Shown: one piece after another, positions 40,784 to 49,269 of the stretch | Numbering within the stretch: position 1 is the first letter of the stretch | Layout: each line of letters opens with the position of its first letter | Source of the DNA: Asanoa sp. WMMD1127 | GTDB taxonomy: Bacteria; Actinomycetota; Actinomycetes; Mycobacteriales; Micromonosporaceae | NCBI RefSeq assembly: GCF_029626225.1 | Contig: NZ_JARUBP010000001.1 | Coordinates: forward strand, 4,960,001 to 5,024,000 | DNA: 64,000 nt | Reading direction: 5' to 3' | Notes under the pieces: model-generated | Told to the model about the DNA's origin: nothing | Database searches by the model: none | The model's input: the letters and a program-made list of their open reading frames with translations, nothing else | Program-made: the position numbers and the translations under genes

Positions 40784-41763
40784 CGGTTCGTAGGTCAGGT
40801 GCAGGCCGATGGTCCGTAGACATCGAGCTTATGTTCGGGTTCTGCCTCGCGGAGCGCGCTGACCAGGTCGCCCAGCTCCTCGACGATGCTGGTGATCTCT
40901 TCTGCGTTTGGTAGATCGACCTTGTTGGTCGCTTCCCGAGCAGGTCCGGTTCGCCTTTCCAGAGCCTGTTCACGGTCGGCTTGGGTTTCGGCGATCCAGC
41001 TGGCGACTACGGCTGGGTCGGCGCCTGCGTCAAGGGCTCGGCGGTAGCGAGCCAGTTTTGCGTCGCAGTCGGCCACCGTCGGTCCGTCCGGAAGTCGGAT
41101 TTCTGAGGTGGGGATCTCCCTCTGGGCCTGCTCGACGAGCTTGGCGACGGTTCGCATTCGCTGGGCCGGGTTGAGCTCCTGGACGAGCCATGTGTCTAGG
41201 GGGCGGATGAGCGCTTCTTCCCGCATGATGACGTTCCGCGGGTGATCAAGGGAGTTGGCGACGGCGTATTCCTGCGGGTAACGGCACCGGTAGTAGGCAG
41301 TGCCGTGCGCGTGCAGGCCCTGCATTTTTCGCTGGCAGATGCCGCAGTGAACCAGGCTCTTGAAGATGTAGGGATGGCGGCCGCTGTTGGTCCGGCGGGC
41401 CGAGGTCGCGGTTCGGGCCCGCTTGGCGAATGTCGCCTGGGTTTGCTCAAAGGCGTGGTCGTCGACGAGCGGTTCGTGGACAACATCCTTGGACAGGACC
41501 CATCGCTCGCGGTTGTTCCATCGCATGACCGCGGTGTGGCCGAGTGCGACGTCATCCACGTCCAGGAGCACCTCGTCGGTGCGCTGTTTGTTCCATACTT
41601 GCCGGCCGGTGTAGCGGGGGTTTCACAGGATGGTGCGGATGGCGCTCTTGGACCAGCCTTGACCGTCGCGGTGTCGGCTCCGGGCTCGGTCCTGTGCTGA
41701 CGGGCAAGGGATGCCGTCCTTGGTGAGCGCTTCGGCGATCGCGAAGATGCCATATCCATTTAG

Positions 41764-42237
41764 GTAATCAGGGCCAACGGCAGGTACCAACTGGACCGCG
41801 AAACCGTCGACATCGACCTCTGGCAGCTCCGCGACCGGCTTCGCAACGCCTCCACCGCCCGAGCCGGCAACCGGAGACGTCTTCTCCAAGCCGCATGCGA
41901 CCTCTACACGGCGCCGTTAGCGGCGACGGCCGACTACGACTGGATCCAGCCGCACCGCGAGGCCGTCCGCCGCTGGGGCACCGAAGCCCACCTCCAGCTG
42001 GCAGAACTGCTGCTGCCGGAGGACCCCAGCGCAGCCTCAGGCCTCCTGGACAAGGCCATCGCGCTCGACCGGTTCAACGAGGCGTTATATCGGCTCGCGA
42101 TGCGAGCTCTTCACGCCCTTGGGGAAGCGGGGTCTATCGGCACGCTCCTGAACGCGTTGAGTCGGACCCTGGCAGAAATCGACGCCGCACCCGCCGACGA
42201 GACCACCAGCCTCGCGAATCAGCTGTTGAGGAGGTGA
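41764..42237 (+). pseudogene. C-terminal BTAD fragment of an AfsR/SARP-like activator
   Basis: 157 codons without a start, beginning directly after the recombinase break. GRYQLDRETVDIDLWQLRDRL, LYTAPLAATADYDWIQPHREAVRR, LLDKAIALDRFNEALYRLAMRAL and TLAEIDAAPADETTSLANQLL are the complete hallmarks of a bacterial transcriptional activator domain. The N-terminal remainder of the protein is missing, so this is a recombination scar. It ends with AGGAGG-TGA. Confidence 0.8.
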
Positions 42238-42520
42238 GTGGCCCCCGGCGGCCGCAGCGTGTCGGGAGAAGCCGGCTCCGCGCCTCGGTCGCGGAGAATG
42301 ACGCGATAACGCAGCGAGCGCTTTGTGCCTGGCATTTCGCCCATCCTCGCCCGCCAGGCTCATACCGGCTGTCGAGGCGTTTGATCGCGACGCCTTCACG
42401 CCAATCTTCTGGGATATTGGGCATCCACCACCACTGTGTGAGCGAAGTGGTGCATGAACGGGCCACGGGGACGCGTGGTTAACCAGCAGTAGCTGAACAT
42501 TGACAAATCTGGAGGCCACC

Positions 42521-42700
42521 GTGGACTCAAGCGCCGAGCGAGCGCCACGCTCAACAACGAAGTGGGTCATCGGCGGTGTGGTCTTACTGGCAGCCGCGAT
42601 CCTCATCGTCGGCGCGATCATCGCCGCCGCAACCGGTGATGACACAAGATCGGACTTTGGTCCCAGTGGGGTAAGTCCAGCGCCCGCATCCAGTTGGTAG
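42521..42700 (+). CDS. Small single-helix membrane protein
   Basis: A 59-aa protein from GTG 42521, with GGAGG 5 nt upstream. A charged N-terminus (DSSAERAPRSTTK), one helix (WVIGGVVLLAAAILIVGAII) and a short polar tail. Such proteins often follow BTAD-type genes, but its function is unknown. Confidence 0.55.
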   Translation: MDSSAERAPRSTTKWVIGGVVLLAAAILIVGAIIAAATGDDTRSDFGPSGVSPAPASSW

Positions 42701-42789
42701 CGAGCGATCCGCATGACGGCCCCGGGCGACGCGCGCGTTGCCCGGGGTCTTCAGACTGCACTGGCCCGGTCGCTGCCGCCGCCTGACGG

Positions 42790-43313
42790 GTACACAGTCG
42801 ATCTTCTGGCGCGACGGCTCTCCCAGGTAGAGGGCATTTTGAGCGCCTGGGCAAGCCAGTGCAGGTGGGAGAGGTCGACGCCGGCCTGGCGGAAGTGGGC
42901 GGCGAGGGTGTGATGGGTGTGCAGGGCCGTCCCTGGCGGGTCAGGGAGCCGGTGTCGGCGCTGATCAGCCGGCGAACCGCCTGCACGACCCTGACCGACC
43001 GGCCGGCGGTGCGGTCGACGGTCCGCACACCTAGGGCGACCCCGGGGCGATCCACCACCGCCCATTCGTCATGGTCGACGAACTGCCCGTTTACGAAGGT
43101 GGAGTCGACACCGCAGACCGGCAGGTGCTCAGCGACGAAGGTTGCCAACCCGAATTCCTGCCGATGGCGTCTGCCCGCACCGTCGTATACCGGGCGGGAG
43201 TCGCTGGTTATGAAGATCGGCTGATGTCGCGGCAGCGCGGCGCGAACGTCAGCCAGAAGATCAGCACGTTGCGGCAGCGTTCGTTCAGCGTCGTCGAAGC
43301 GCGTTCACCCGGT
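42790..43313 (-). pseudogene. Decayed reading frame of unknown family
   Basis: A coherent protein-like frame runs on the minus strand from about 43313 to 42960: FDDAERTLPQRADLLADVRAALPRHQ, then PIFITSDSRPVYD, CGVDSTFVNGQFVDHDEWAVVDRPGV, and VRVVQAVRRLIS. It appears to continue after a frameshift as HHTLAAHFRQAGVDLSHLHWLAQALKMP. No good start codon exists. I do not recognise the family. Confidence 0.4.
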
Positions 43314-43531
43314 CGGGCCCGGTGTCCGTGTCATCTCCTGCAAACACACGAGGCTCGCCTCGCTGCGGGGCAGCGTCGAGCAGCTCGTCGGACAATGCGC
43401 CGCCCGAGGCGTTCACACTCGCGATGCGCACCACGGTCCACCTGCCGTCTCGTGCCATCTGCCGGCGGCGGCGATGCCGGCAGCGGTATCGGTGACGGCG
43501 CCGGACGGGCGGCCGGCGAACGACGGCGGCT

Positions 43532-44158
43532 TCACGCGGCTGGCCCGGCCGATCCCGGCTGGCCGGGGGCGGCGTGTCGCTGCTGCGCCGCGAGAAGCGT
43601 GAGCGCCGCGGCCTTCGCGAGGCGGGCCGCGTCCGGGTCGCCGTGATGGTCGGCCAGAACCGTGGCGCCGGATCGCAGTGCCAACAGCTGTTTGGCGGTG
43701 GCGACCGGGTCGGCCACCGCGGCACGGCGGGTGATGTCGGTCAGCACGTCGAGCTGGCGGTCCAGGTGCTGGCGGGCAACCGCGCGGGCCGGGCCATCGT
43801 GATGCTGAGTGGCGGCATTGAGGATGGCGCAGCCTCGGAAGGTCGGCTCGCCGTGCCACTGCGTGAGGGCGTCGAAGGCGGCCGCGAGTTGGGCGGTGGG
43901 GTCATCGCCGGCTGCCGCCACGGCCTCGTGCACCCATCGCAGAATGCGGTCGCTGCGGGCCTGCAGCACCTCGCAGACGAGGCCTTCCTTGGAGCCGAAG
44001 TGACGGTAGAGCGTCTCCTTGGACACCCCCATCGTGGTGCACAGTTCGGCGACCCCGATGCCGTCCAGGCCACGCTGGTAGAGCAGGTCGGTTGCCGCGC
44101 GCAGGATCGTCGCGCGGGTCTGGCCCGGGTCGAGCGCGGCGCCCTTGGGGATCGGCAT
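43532..44158 (-). CDS. TetR-family repressor
   Basis: A 208-aa protein. The N-terminal HTH reads ILRAATDLLYQRGLDGIGVAELCTTMGVSKETLYRHFGSKEGLV, then a helical C-terminal ligand domain. It is divergent from a hydrolase/MFS pair, with two ACCGATCGGT palindromes between. ATG 44158 gives a standard start; 44170 would add four residues. Confidence 0.88.
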   Translation of the reverse strand: MPIPKGAALDPGQTRATILRAATDLLYQRGLDGIGVAELCTTMGVSKETLYRHFGSKEGLVCEVLQARSDRILRWVHEAVAAAGDDPTAQLAAAFDALTQWHGEPTFRGCAILNAATQHHDGPARAVARQHLDRQLDVLTDITRRAAVADPVATAKQLLALRSGATVLADHHGDPDAARLAKAAALTLLAAQQRHAAPGQPGSAGPAA

Positions 44159-44170
44159 GGCAACGATCAT

Positions 44171-44217
44171 ACCGATCGGTTCGATCTCCTGCTACGTTGC
44201 TTCGAACCGATCGGTTC
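44171..44217. promoter_or_regulatory. Candidate TetR operators (two ACCGATCGGT palindromes)
   Basis: ACCGATCGGT at 44171-44180 and a longer form GAACCGATCGGTTC at 44204-44217, centres 35 bp apart, in the 78-bp gap between the TetR and hydrolase genes. The identical 10-bp core and position support autoregulation and control of both directions. Confidence 0.7.
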
Positions 44218-44236
44218 TATCTCCCACGAGGCGGTC

Positions 44237-45082
44237 ATGAGCATCGACTTTCTGTACACGGACCCGTCCCCCACGGCGAGCCCATCGGCGTCCACGCCGG
44301 CGGTGACGATCGTGAGCGGTGGCGAGACGCTGCCCGGTGTCCTTCACATTCCGGCCGGCCCCGGTCCGCATCCGGTGGTGGTCCTGCTTCATGGCTTTCC
44401 CGGCATCGAACGCAACTTCGACCTCGCCCATGCGTTGCGCCGGGCCGGCTATGCGGCGCTGGTGTTCCATTACCGCGGCTCGTGGGGCACGGGCGGAGTC
44501 TGGTCGTGGGGCAACGTGCTCGGCGATGCCCTGCGAGTGGTCGCCGCCGTCGGCGAGGACCGCCTCTGGGCCACACACCGGCTCGACCCGCGGCGGGTGG
44601 CTGTGGTCGGCCACAGCCTCGGCGGCTTCGCGGCGCTGATGACCGCCGCCGTCGCGCCGGGGGTGCGGGCGGTCGTTTCGGTAGCCGGTTTTGATTTCGG
44701 CGCCGTGGCCGCAGCCCTGCGTGCCGACCCGCGCATGCGGAAGTCCTTGGTGCAAGCCTGGGACGAGGAGCTGCTGGCGTTACGGGGCACCAGCGGCGAG
44801 GCGCTGGTAGCGGAGATGGAGGCGGCGGACGAAGCGTGGCGGCTGGACCAGCTCGCGCCGCGCCTGGCGGACCGGCCGGTGCTGCTGGTTGGCACCGCCC
44901 GCGACCCGGTCACTCCCGCCGCGACGCATCACCTGCCGCTCGTGGAGGCTTACCGGGCATACCCGCTGGACTGTCTGGAACACCGGCTCTTCCCGACTGA
45001 CCATGCGCTATCCGACCACCGGGTGGCGCTGGCCCGTACCGTCGCGGAATTCCTCGACCGGCACTTGGCGCCATTGCCGTGA
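44237..45082 (+). CDS. Alpha/beta hydrolase (S9/dienelactone-hydrolase-like)
   Basis: A 281-aa cytoplasmic protein. It has VVVLLHGFPGIERN (oxyanion region), VAVVGHSLGGFAALM with the nucleophile Ser in GHSLGG, a late acid region TARDPVTPAAT and LFPTDHALSDHR with the His. It is divergent from TetR and coupled to an MFS gene by a 4-nt overlap. It probably inactivates or processes the compound sensed by TetR. Confidence 0.8.
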   Translation: MSIDFLYTDPSPTASPSASTPAVTIVSGGETLPGVLHIPAGPGPHPVVVLLHGFPGIERNFDLAHALRRAGYAALVFHYRGSWGTGGVWSWGNVLGDALRVVAAVGEDRLWATHRLDPRRVAVVGHSLGGFAALMTAAVAPGVRAVVSVAGFDFGAVAAALRADPRMRKSLVQAWDEELLALRGTSGEALVAEMEAADEAWRLDQLAPRLADRPVLLVGTARDPVTPAATHHLPLVEAYRAYPLDCLEHRLFPTDHALSDHRVALARTVAEFLDRHLAPLP

Positions 45083-46251
45083 CCGCGCCGGGGAGGAGGG
45101 CGCTGTGTCTCGCGCTCGGCACGGCCTCGGCGCTCGGTTTCGGACGCTTCGCCTATGGGCTGGTTCTCCCGGCGATGGCCGAGGACCTCCACTGGGATCT
45201 GGCCCGCGCCGGCGCGATGACCGCGGCGAACGGGCTGGGGTATCTCGCCGGAGCGGTCGCCACGGCAACGCTGGCACGACGGATAGGCGTCGCGGCGACG
45301 TTCCGGCTCGGCATGGTGCTTTGCACGGTCGCGCTCGCCGCTACCGCTGCCGGCGGCCACTACACCGCGCTGCTCGCCGCCCGGGTACTGGCCGGGATCG
45401 CCGGCGCCTTGGTGTTCATCGCCGGCGCGGTGCTGTCGCCGACCGCGATCTACTTCGCTGGCGCCGGCGCCGGGATCCTGATCAGCGGGATTGCCATCCC
45501 CCCACTGGTCGACTACGCCCCGCAACGCTGGCCGCTCGCCTGGCTGGGACTCGCGGTCGCCGCAGGGCTGGCCACCGTAGCGAGTTGGACCGCCGCTCAC
45601 CCGGCCGGCTCGGTCGGCGAGGCCCCCACCACCGCCCCCGTTCGTCGACTGTGGCCGGTCGCGACCGTCTATCTGCTGTACGCCGCCGGCTACCTCGCCT
45701 ACATCACGTTCCTCTCGGCGTACCTGCAGGACCGGCACGCCTCGACGGCACAGACCATGCTCGTCTGGATCCTGCTCGGGGTCGCCGTCATGGCCGCACC
45801 GCGCCTGTGGCAACGACCGATCCGGCACTGGCCGGGCGGGCGGACCCTCACCGTGCTGCTGGGTGTCATCGCCGTCGCCACCACGCCCTTGCTGCTATGG
45901 CCGACTCCCGCGATCGTGATGATCTCGGCCATCGCCTACGGCGTGACCTTCATGGCAGTGCCGGCCGCGGTCACCGAGATCGTCCGAACATCCACGCCGC
46001 CGGAGAGCATGACCCGCACATTGTCGACCTTCACCGTGATCTTCGCCCTGGGGCAGATGGCCGGCCCGTGGCTCGCCGGAGCATTGGCCGACCGCACCAC
46101 CCCCGGCACCACGCTTGGCTGGACCGCCGCATGGTGCGGTGCCGCCGCGGCGCTGGCCGCCGCGGCCGTGCGGGCTGCTCCAGATGGAAGCAGCCGCGTC
46201 CGGGGCTCGCCGCCCGTCGACCACGAAAGTATCCTGCGGCAGCGATCGTGA
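45079..46251 (+). CDS. MFS transporter, YbfB/YjiJ-like
   Basis: A 390-aa, about 12-helix protein. ALGFGRFAYGLVLPAMAEDL near residue 18 and AANGLGYLAGAVATATLARR are the words typical of the YbfB/YjiJ family. GTG 45079 overlaps the hydrolase stop. In a TetR-hydrolase-MFS unit, efflux of the TetR ligand or its hydrolysis product is the likely role. Confidence 0.8.
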   Translation: MTAPGRRALCLALGTASALGFGRFAYGLVLPAMAEDLHWDLARAGAMTAANGLGYLAGAVATATLARRIGVAATFRLGMVLCTVALAATAAGGHYTALLAARVLAGIAGALVFIAGAVLSPTAIYFAGAGAGILISGIAIPPLVDYAPQRWPLAWLGLAVAAGLATVASWTAAHPAGSVGEAPTTAPVRRLWPVATVYLLYAAGYLAYITFLSAYLQDRHASTAQTMLVWILLGVAVMAAPRLWQRPIRHWPGGRTLTVLLGVIAVATTPLLLWPTPAIVMISAIAYGVTFMAVPAAVTEIVRTSTPPESMTRTLSTFTVIFALGQMAGPWLAGALADRTTPGTTLGWTAAWCGAAAALAAAAVRAAPDGSSRVRGSPPVDHESILRQRS

Positions 46252-46257
46252 CAGACA

Positions 46258-46392
46258 CTAAGGCGTTTGGCGCCTGTCGAATTCGATCTGGGTCTCGGCG
46301 ATCCAGCCAGCTACGACAGCCGGGTCGGCGCCGGCGTCGAGTGCGGCGCGATATCGGGCCAGCTTCACGTCGTACTCAGCGACGGAGGGTCC
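46258..46392 (-). pseudogene. C-terminal fragment of a third serine recombinase
   Basis: About 43 codons: VAEYDVKLARYRAALDAGADPAVVAGWIAETQIEFDRR. Nearly the same sequence occurs in the second recombinase (ARYRRALDAGADPAVVASWIAETQADRE) and, less closely, in the intact integrase. The rest of the gene is gone. It is a remnant of a further element. Confidence 0.75.
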
Positions 46393-46511
46393 CGGAGGCG
46401 TCGTGATGCTCGGCGCGGAGACCCCGGCGGTGGGTGGCAACATACCTAGTACGCGAGGGCCCGCCCGGTGAGGTCGAACGCCCAGCCCGCATTGCCTGGC
46501 CGTCGCGTGCC

Positions 46512-47027
46512 TTACTGTTCGGGCCAGAACCGGGCCAGTCGGTGCTCGGCACGTTTCGGGTCGACGTGGCGGATGTCCACCTGAACCTGGTACGTGTCGG
46601 CCCGAACTCCTCCGCGGGTGAGCCCGTCGCGGCTGGTGAGCAAGCGGTGCCGCAGATAGCCGACAGCGGCCCCGAGCCCGGCCCCCAGCGCAATCCCGGA
46701 AAGGGTCACGTACGCCGCTGCGGGCGGCAGGACGTCGATGAGTCCGAGCAACGCGCCGAGCAGGCCGAAGATCGCCGCTCCCAGGGCGGCGGCGCGCCCG
46801 GTCGATCGCCATGCGACAAGGCGGTCGGCAGCGGGCGAGGGAACCAGGCCGCGGCCGACGATGGTGACGTCTTCGGATGAGACGCCCAGGCCGTGGAGGT
46901 GATCAGTCGCCTGCTCCGCGGAGACAAAGGTCGGATAGCGCGCGACGGTACGGAAGGCCGGTGCGCGATCCAGGCGCTGGGGCGGCTGCGTGGGCGCGCT
47001 GTGGGGATGGTCGATGGACGTGGTCAT
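46512..47027 (-). CDS. General-stress-protein-17M-like membrane protein
   Basis: A 171-aa protein from ATG 47027. TVARYPTFVSAEQATDHLHGLGVSSEDVTIVGRGL is the 17M/YflT-like N-terminal domain. Two membrane segments follow (AAALGAAIFGLLGALLGLI and AAYVTLSGIALGAGLGAAVGYL). The C-terminus (YQVQVDIRHVDPKRAEHRLARF) is strand-rich. It is in the same orientation as three STAS genes, so it may belong to the same stress regulon. Confidence 0.75.
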   Translation of the reverse strand: MTTSIDHPHSAPTQPPQRLDRAPAFRTVARYPTFVSAEQATDHLHGLGVSSEDVTIVGRGLVPSPAADRLVAWRSTGRAAALGAAIFGLLGALLGLIDVLPPAAAYVTLSGIALGAGLGAAVGYLRHRLLTSRDGLTRGGVRADTYQVQVDIRHVDPKRAEHRLARFWPEQ

Positions 47028-47077
47028 GGCTTTGCTCCTCTCGTCGTACCTCATGCCCGTGCTCTCGTTTGGGCGGG

Positions 47078-47395
47078 CTATTCGTCCAGTGCGGCCGCCC
47101 GGCCACGGCGCTCGAGCTTTTCCCGCACCCGTGGTTCCGGGTCGGCGAGCATGAGCCGCGCGTGTTGGGCGGCGGCGAGCTTCTGCCCGTCCCGCAGGGC
47201 GTCGATGCCGGCCTCGTCGATGTCGGGCACCGCGTGCAGGTCGACCACGATGTGTTCGGGGTGGGTGGCTGCCAGGACTGCGATGATCCTGTCGCGGAGA
47301 AGCTGCGCATCGGGTGACCGGAACTCGCCTTGGGGTGTGATCGCGATGGTCATCGCGGGCGCGGGCACGCGGTGGGTCGTCACCAACAAACTCAT
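47078..47395 (-). CDS. STAS-domain protein (anti-anti-sigma-like), copy 1
   Basis: A 105-aa protein. MTIAITPQGEFRSPDAQLLRDRI, then HIVVDLHAVPDIDEAGIDALRDGQKLA. In STAS antagonists the phosphorylated Ser/Thr lies in the D-S-S/T-G-L loop; here it is DEAGID, with no phosphorylatable residue. The C-terminus continues with a charged helix. It may be a constitutive antagonist or a scaffold. Confidence 0.7.
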   Translation of the reverse strand: MSLLVTTHRVPAPAMTIAITPQGEFRSPDAQLLRDRIIAVLAATHPEHIVVDLHAVPDIDEAGIDALRDGQKLAAAQHARLMLADPEPRVREKLERRGRAAALDE

Positions 47396-47435
47396 CTCGT
47401 CTCCGTCCGTCGGGAAGCAATCGCCTCGGGGGCTG

Positions 47436-48101
47436 TCACCGTCCAGATTTCCCGCCGGTCATGGCGATCGGCGGTCGGAGGTGCTGCGGTCTCATGACAA
47501 AAACGTCCGCATCACTCGCTGTGGTCCACGCCATCGCGGAGAGCGCGCTGGCGCGGCTGGGGAAGATCGGAAAGGCGTTTCGAAGGCGCATCGTGTGGAG
47601 CACCGCGAGCATGAAGCGGGATGGACAGGCCAGGCACAGGGGCACCTCCTGCGCGCGGGCAGCCTGCCGAGCTCGGACCAGGACCCCCAGGCCGACGGAG
47701 TCGATGAGGTTGACCCCTTCGAGGTCCAGCAGCACCGGCCGGCCCGTGCCGATCGCGGCCGCGAGCAGGGTGCGCAGGTCGTCGGCCGTCTGCATCTCGA
47801 TGTCGCCTTGAGCGGCGACGACGACCACGCCTGCCTCGTGGCGAACCGTGAAACTCGCCGGCGGGCCCACCCGCTCGTCGGCACCGGGGTCGTCAGCCGG
47901 CGGGCGCTGGGTCCGGGCCGCGCATCGGGGGCAGCTGTGCCGGCCGGCGGCGAACGGCGAGCCCGTCCAGCCCACCTCGATCAGCACCGTCCAGACCAGG
48001 TCCTCGTCGTGCGCGTACGCGCTCGTCGCGGTGGTGACGGTGCCGCAGTCATCACAGATCAGGTCGACGGTCGTGCCGTTGGTGCTGGGTACGGCGGTCA
48101 T
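47436..48101 (-). CDS. STAS protein with N-terminal zinc-ribbon-like region
   Basis: A 221-aa protein. Residues about 15-68 contain two CxxC pairs (CDDCG and CPRCAAR), probably a zinc ribbon. Residues about 85-190 are STAS (VVVVAAQGDIEMQTADDLRTLL, PVLLDLEGVNLIDSVGLGVLVRAR); the loop IDSVGLG keeps a Ser at the regulatory position. It ends 41 nt before the first STAS gene. It may act in a partner-switching pathway. Confidence 0.75.
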   Translation of the reverse strand: MTAVPSTNGTTVDLICDDCGTVTTATSAYAHDEDLVWTVLIEVGWTGSPFAAGRHSCPRCAARTQRPPADDPGADERVGPPASFTVRHEAGVVVVAAQGDIEMQTADDLRTLLAAAIGTGRPVLLDLEGVNLIDSVGLGVLVRARQAARAQEVPLCLACPSRFMLAVLHTMRLRNAFPIFPSRASALSAMAWTTASDADVFVMRPQHLRPPIAMTGGKSGR

Positions 48102-48102
48102 G

Positions 48103-48438
48103 TCACCTCGTCCTGTCGTCCTCGTCGGGGCTGATGTCCAACACCTGTGCCGCCCGGGCGATCGTCAGCAGACGGCGTAGCCGGGGGCTGGTCGATCGCA
48201 GCGTCAACCGGGCGTTCTGGCGCCAGAGCGTGCGGTGCACGTCGAGCAGCAGGTCGATGCCGGCGGCGTCCAGGGCCTGGCAGGCCGCGAGGTCCACGAC
48301 GACGTGCTGGGGTCGCAGCGCGAGGATGTCCCGAAAGGCCTTCGTGAGACGTGGAACGGCGGTCTGGTCGACGTCCTCGGTCACGCTGACCTGGACCAGC
48401 GGCACGGTGCAGGTCGCCGGTCGTGTCGTCGTCTCCAT
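48103..48438 (-). CDS. STAS-domain protein, copy 3
   Basis: A 111-aa protein from ATG 48438. VPLVQVSVTEDVDQTAVPRL, HVVVDLAACQALDAAGIDLLLDVHRTLW. The regulatory loop reads LDAAGID, again without Ser/Thr. It is separated by 1 nt from the zinc-ribbon STAS gene. No RsbW-type kinase gene is in the window. Confidence 0.7.
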   Translation of the reverse strand: METTTRPATCTVPLVQVSVTEDVDQTAVPRLTKAFRDILALRPQHVVVDLAACQALDAAGIDLLLDVHRTLWRQNARLTLRSTSPRLRRLLTIARAAQVLDISPDEDDRTR

Positions 48439-48582
48439 CGGCCCTCCTCTCATGCGCCGAACGTGCCTGCAAGGCTGGTGGGCCGGTATGGCGGAGATCC
48501 CGCGGCCCTGTGTCGATTCGGTGACAATCACCGTTGCGGGCGCCCACGGGTGGGGAACACCCCGGTCAGTGGGCATGATGCG

Positions 48583-49269
48583 ATGGTGACGGCCGTACTG
48601 GTGATCGAAGACGACAACCGGATCCGCCTGTCGCTGGTGCTCGCGCTCGAGGACGAGGGCTACACGGCGCAGGGCGTCGGCACCGCGGAGGAGGGCCTGC
48701 TGCTGCACCGCCGCGCGCCGGCCGAAGTGGTGATCGTCGACCTGATGCTGCCGGGTCTCGACGGCTTCGAATGCATCAAACAGCTGCGCGACGGTGACGA
48801 CGACGTGCCGATCGTCGTGGTCAGCGCCCGGGACGACAAGAGCGACATCGTCGCCGCTCTCGAGGCGGGCGCCGACGACTACGTGGTCAAGCCGGTGGCG
48901 ATCGAGGAGTTGACGGCCCGGCTGCGCGCGCTGCGGCGCCGGGCGCGCCGCCCGGTTGCCGCCGAGGAGATCCCTGCGCTGGTGTTCGGGGATCTGGAGG
49001 TGCGGCCGGAGGCGGGGGAGGTGCGGCTGCGTGGGCAGCAGGTGGCGGTGACGCGCACCGAGTTCCGGCTGCTGTGCGAGCTGGCGGAGCACTCGGGCCG
49101 GGTGTTGTCGCGGGCGCAGCTGCTCCAGCGGGTATGGGGATACGACATGGGTGACGAACGGGTCGTCGACGTCCATGTCGGCCGGCTCCGGAACAAGATC
49201 GAAGAAGACTCGGGGTCGCCACGGCATCTCGTGACGGTCCGCGGTCTGGGTTACAAGCTGCAGCGGTGA
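48583..49269 (+). CDS. OmpR/PhoB-type response regulator
   Basis: A 228-aa protein. Receiver domain: VIEDDNRIR acidic pair, VIVDLMLPGLDG phospho-Asp near 54, VVSARDD and VVKPV (Lys). DNA-binding winged helix: VAVTRTEFRLLCELAEHSGRVLSRAQLLQRVWG and VDVHVGRLRNKI. GTGA overlap couples it to the sensor kinase. The upstream start at 48235 is rejected because it is antisense to a STAS gene. Confidence 0.92.
   Translation: MVTAVLVIEDDNRIRLSLVLALEDEGYTAQGVGTAEEGLLLHRRAPAEVVIVDLMLPGLDGFECIKQLRDGDDDVPIVVVSARDDKSDIVAALEAGADDYVVKPVAIEELTARLRALRRRARRPVAAEEIPALVFGDLEVRPEAGEVRLRGQQVAVTRTEFRLLCELAEHSGRVLSRAQLLQRVWGYDMGDERVVDVHVGRLRNKIEEDSGSPRHLVTVRGLGYKLQR

Larger units (their letters stand above)
40716..41757 (-). 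pseudogene. Second large serine recombinase, truncated and disrupted
   Basis: Similar throughout to the integrase at 21472: ALTKDGIPCPSAQDRARSRHR, NPRYTGRQVWNKQRTDEVLL, a zinc ribbon CGICQRKM-x8-YYRC and ARYRRALDAGADPAVVASWI. It lacks the whole catalytic resolvase domain (cut at 41757), has an in-frame TGA at 41623 in place of a Leu codon, and a frameshift near 40810. It cannot be functional. It marks an older element in the same array. Confidence 0.85.

Noticed and set aside
40356-40973. 205-codon minus-strand ORF left of the second recombinase
   Set aside because: Incoherent composition; overlaps the recombinase tail in another frame and has no recognisable feature.
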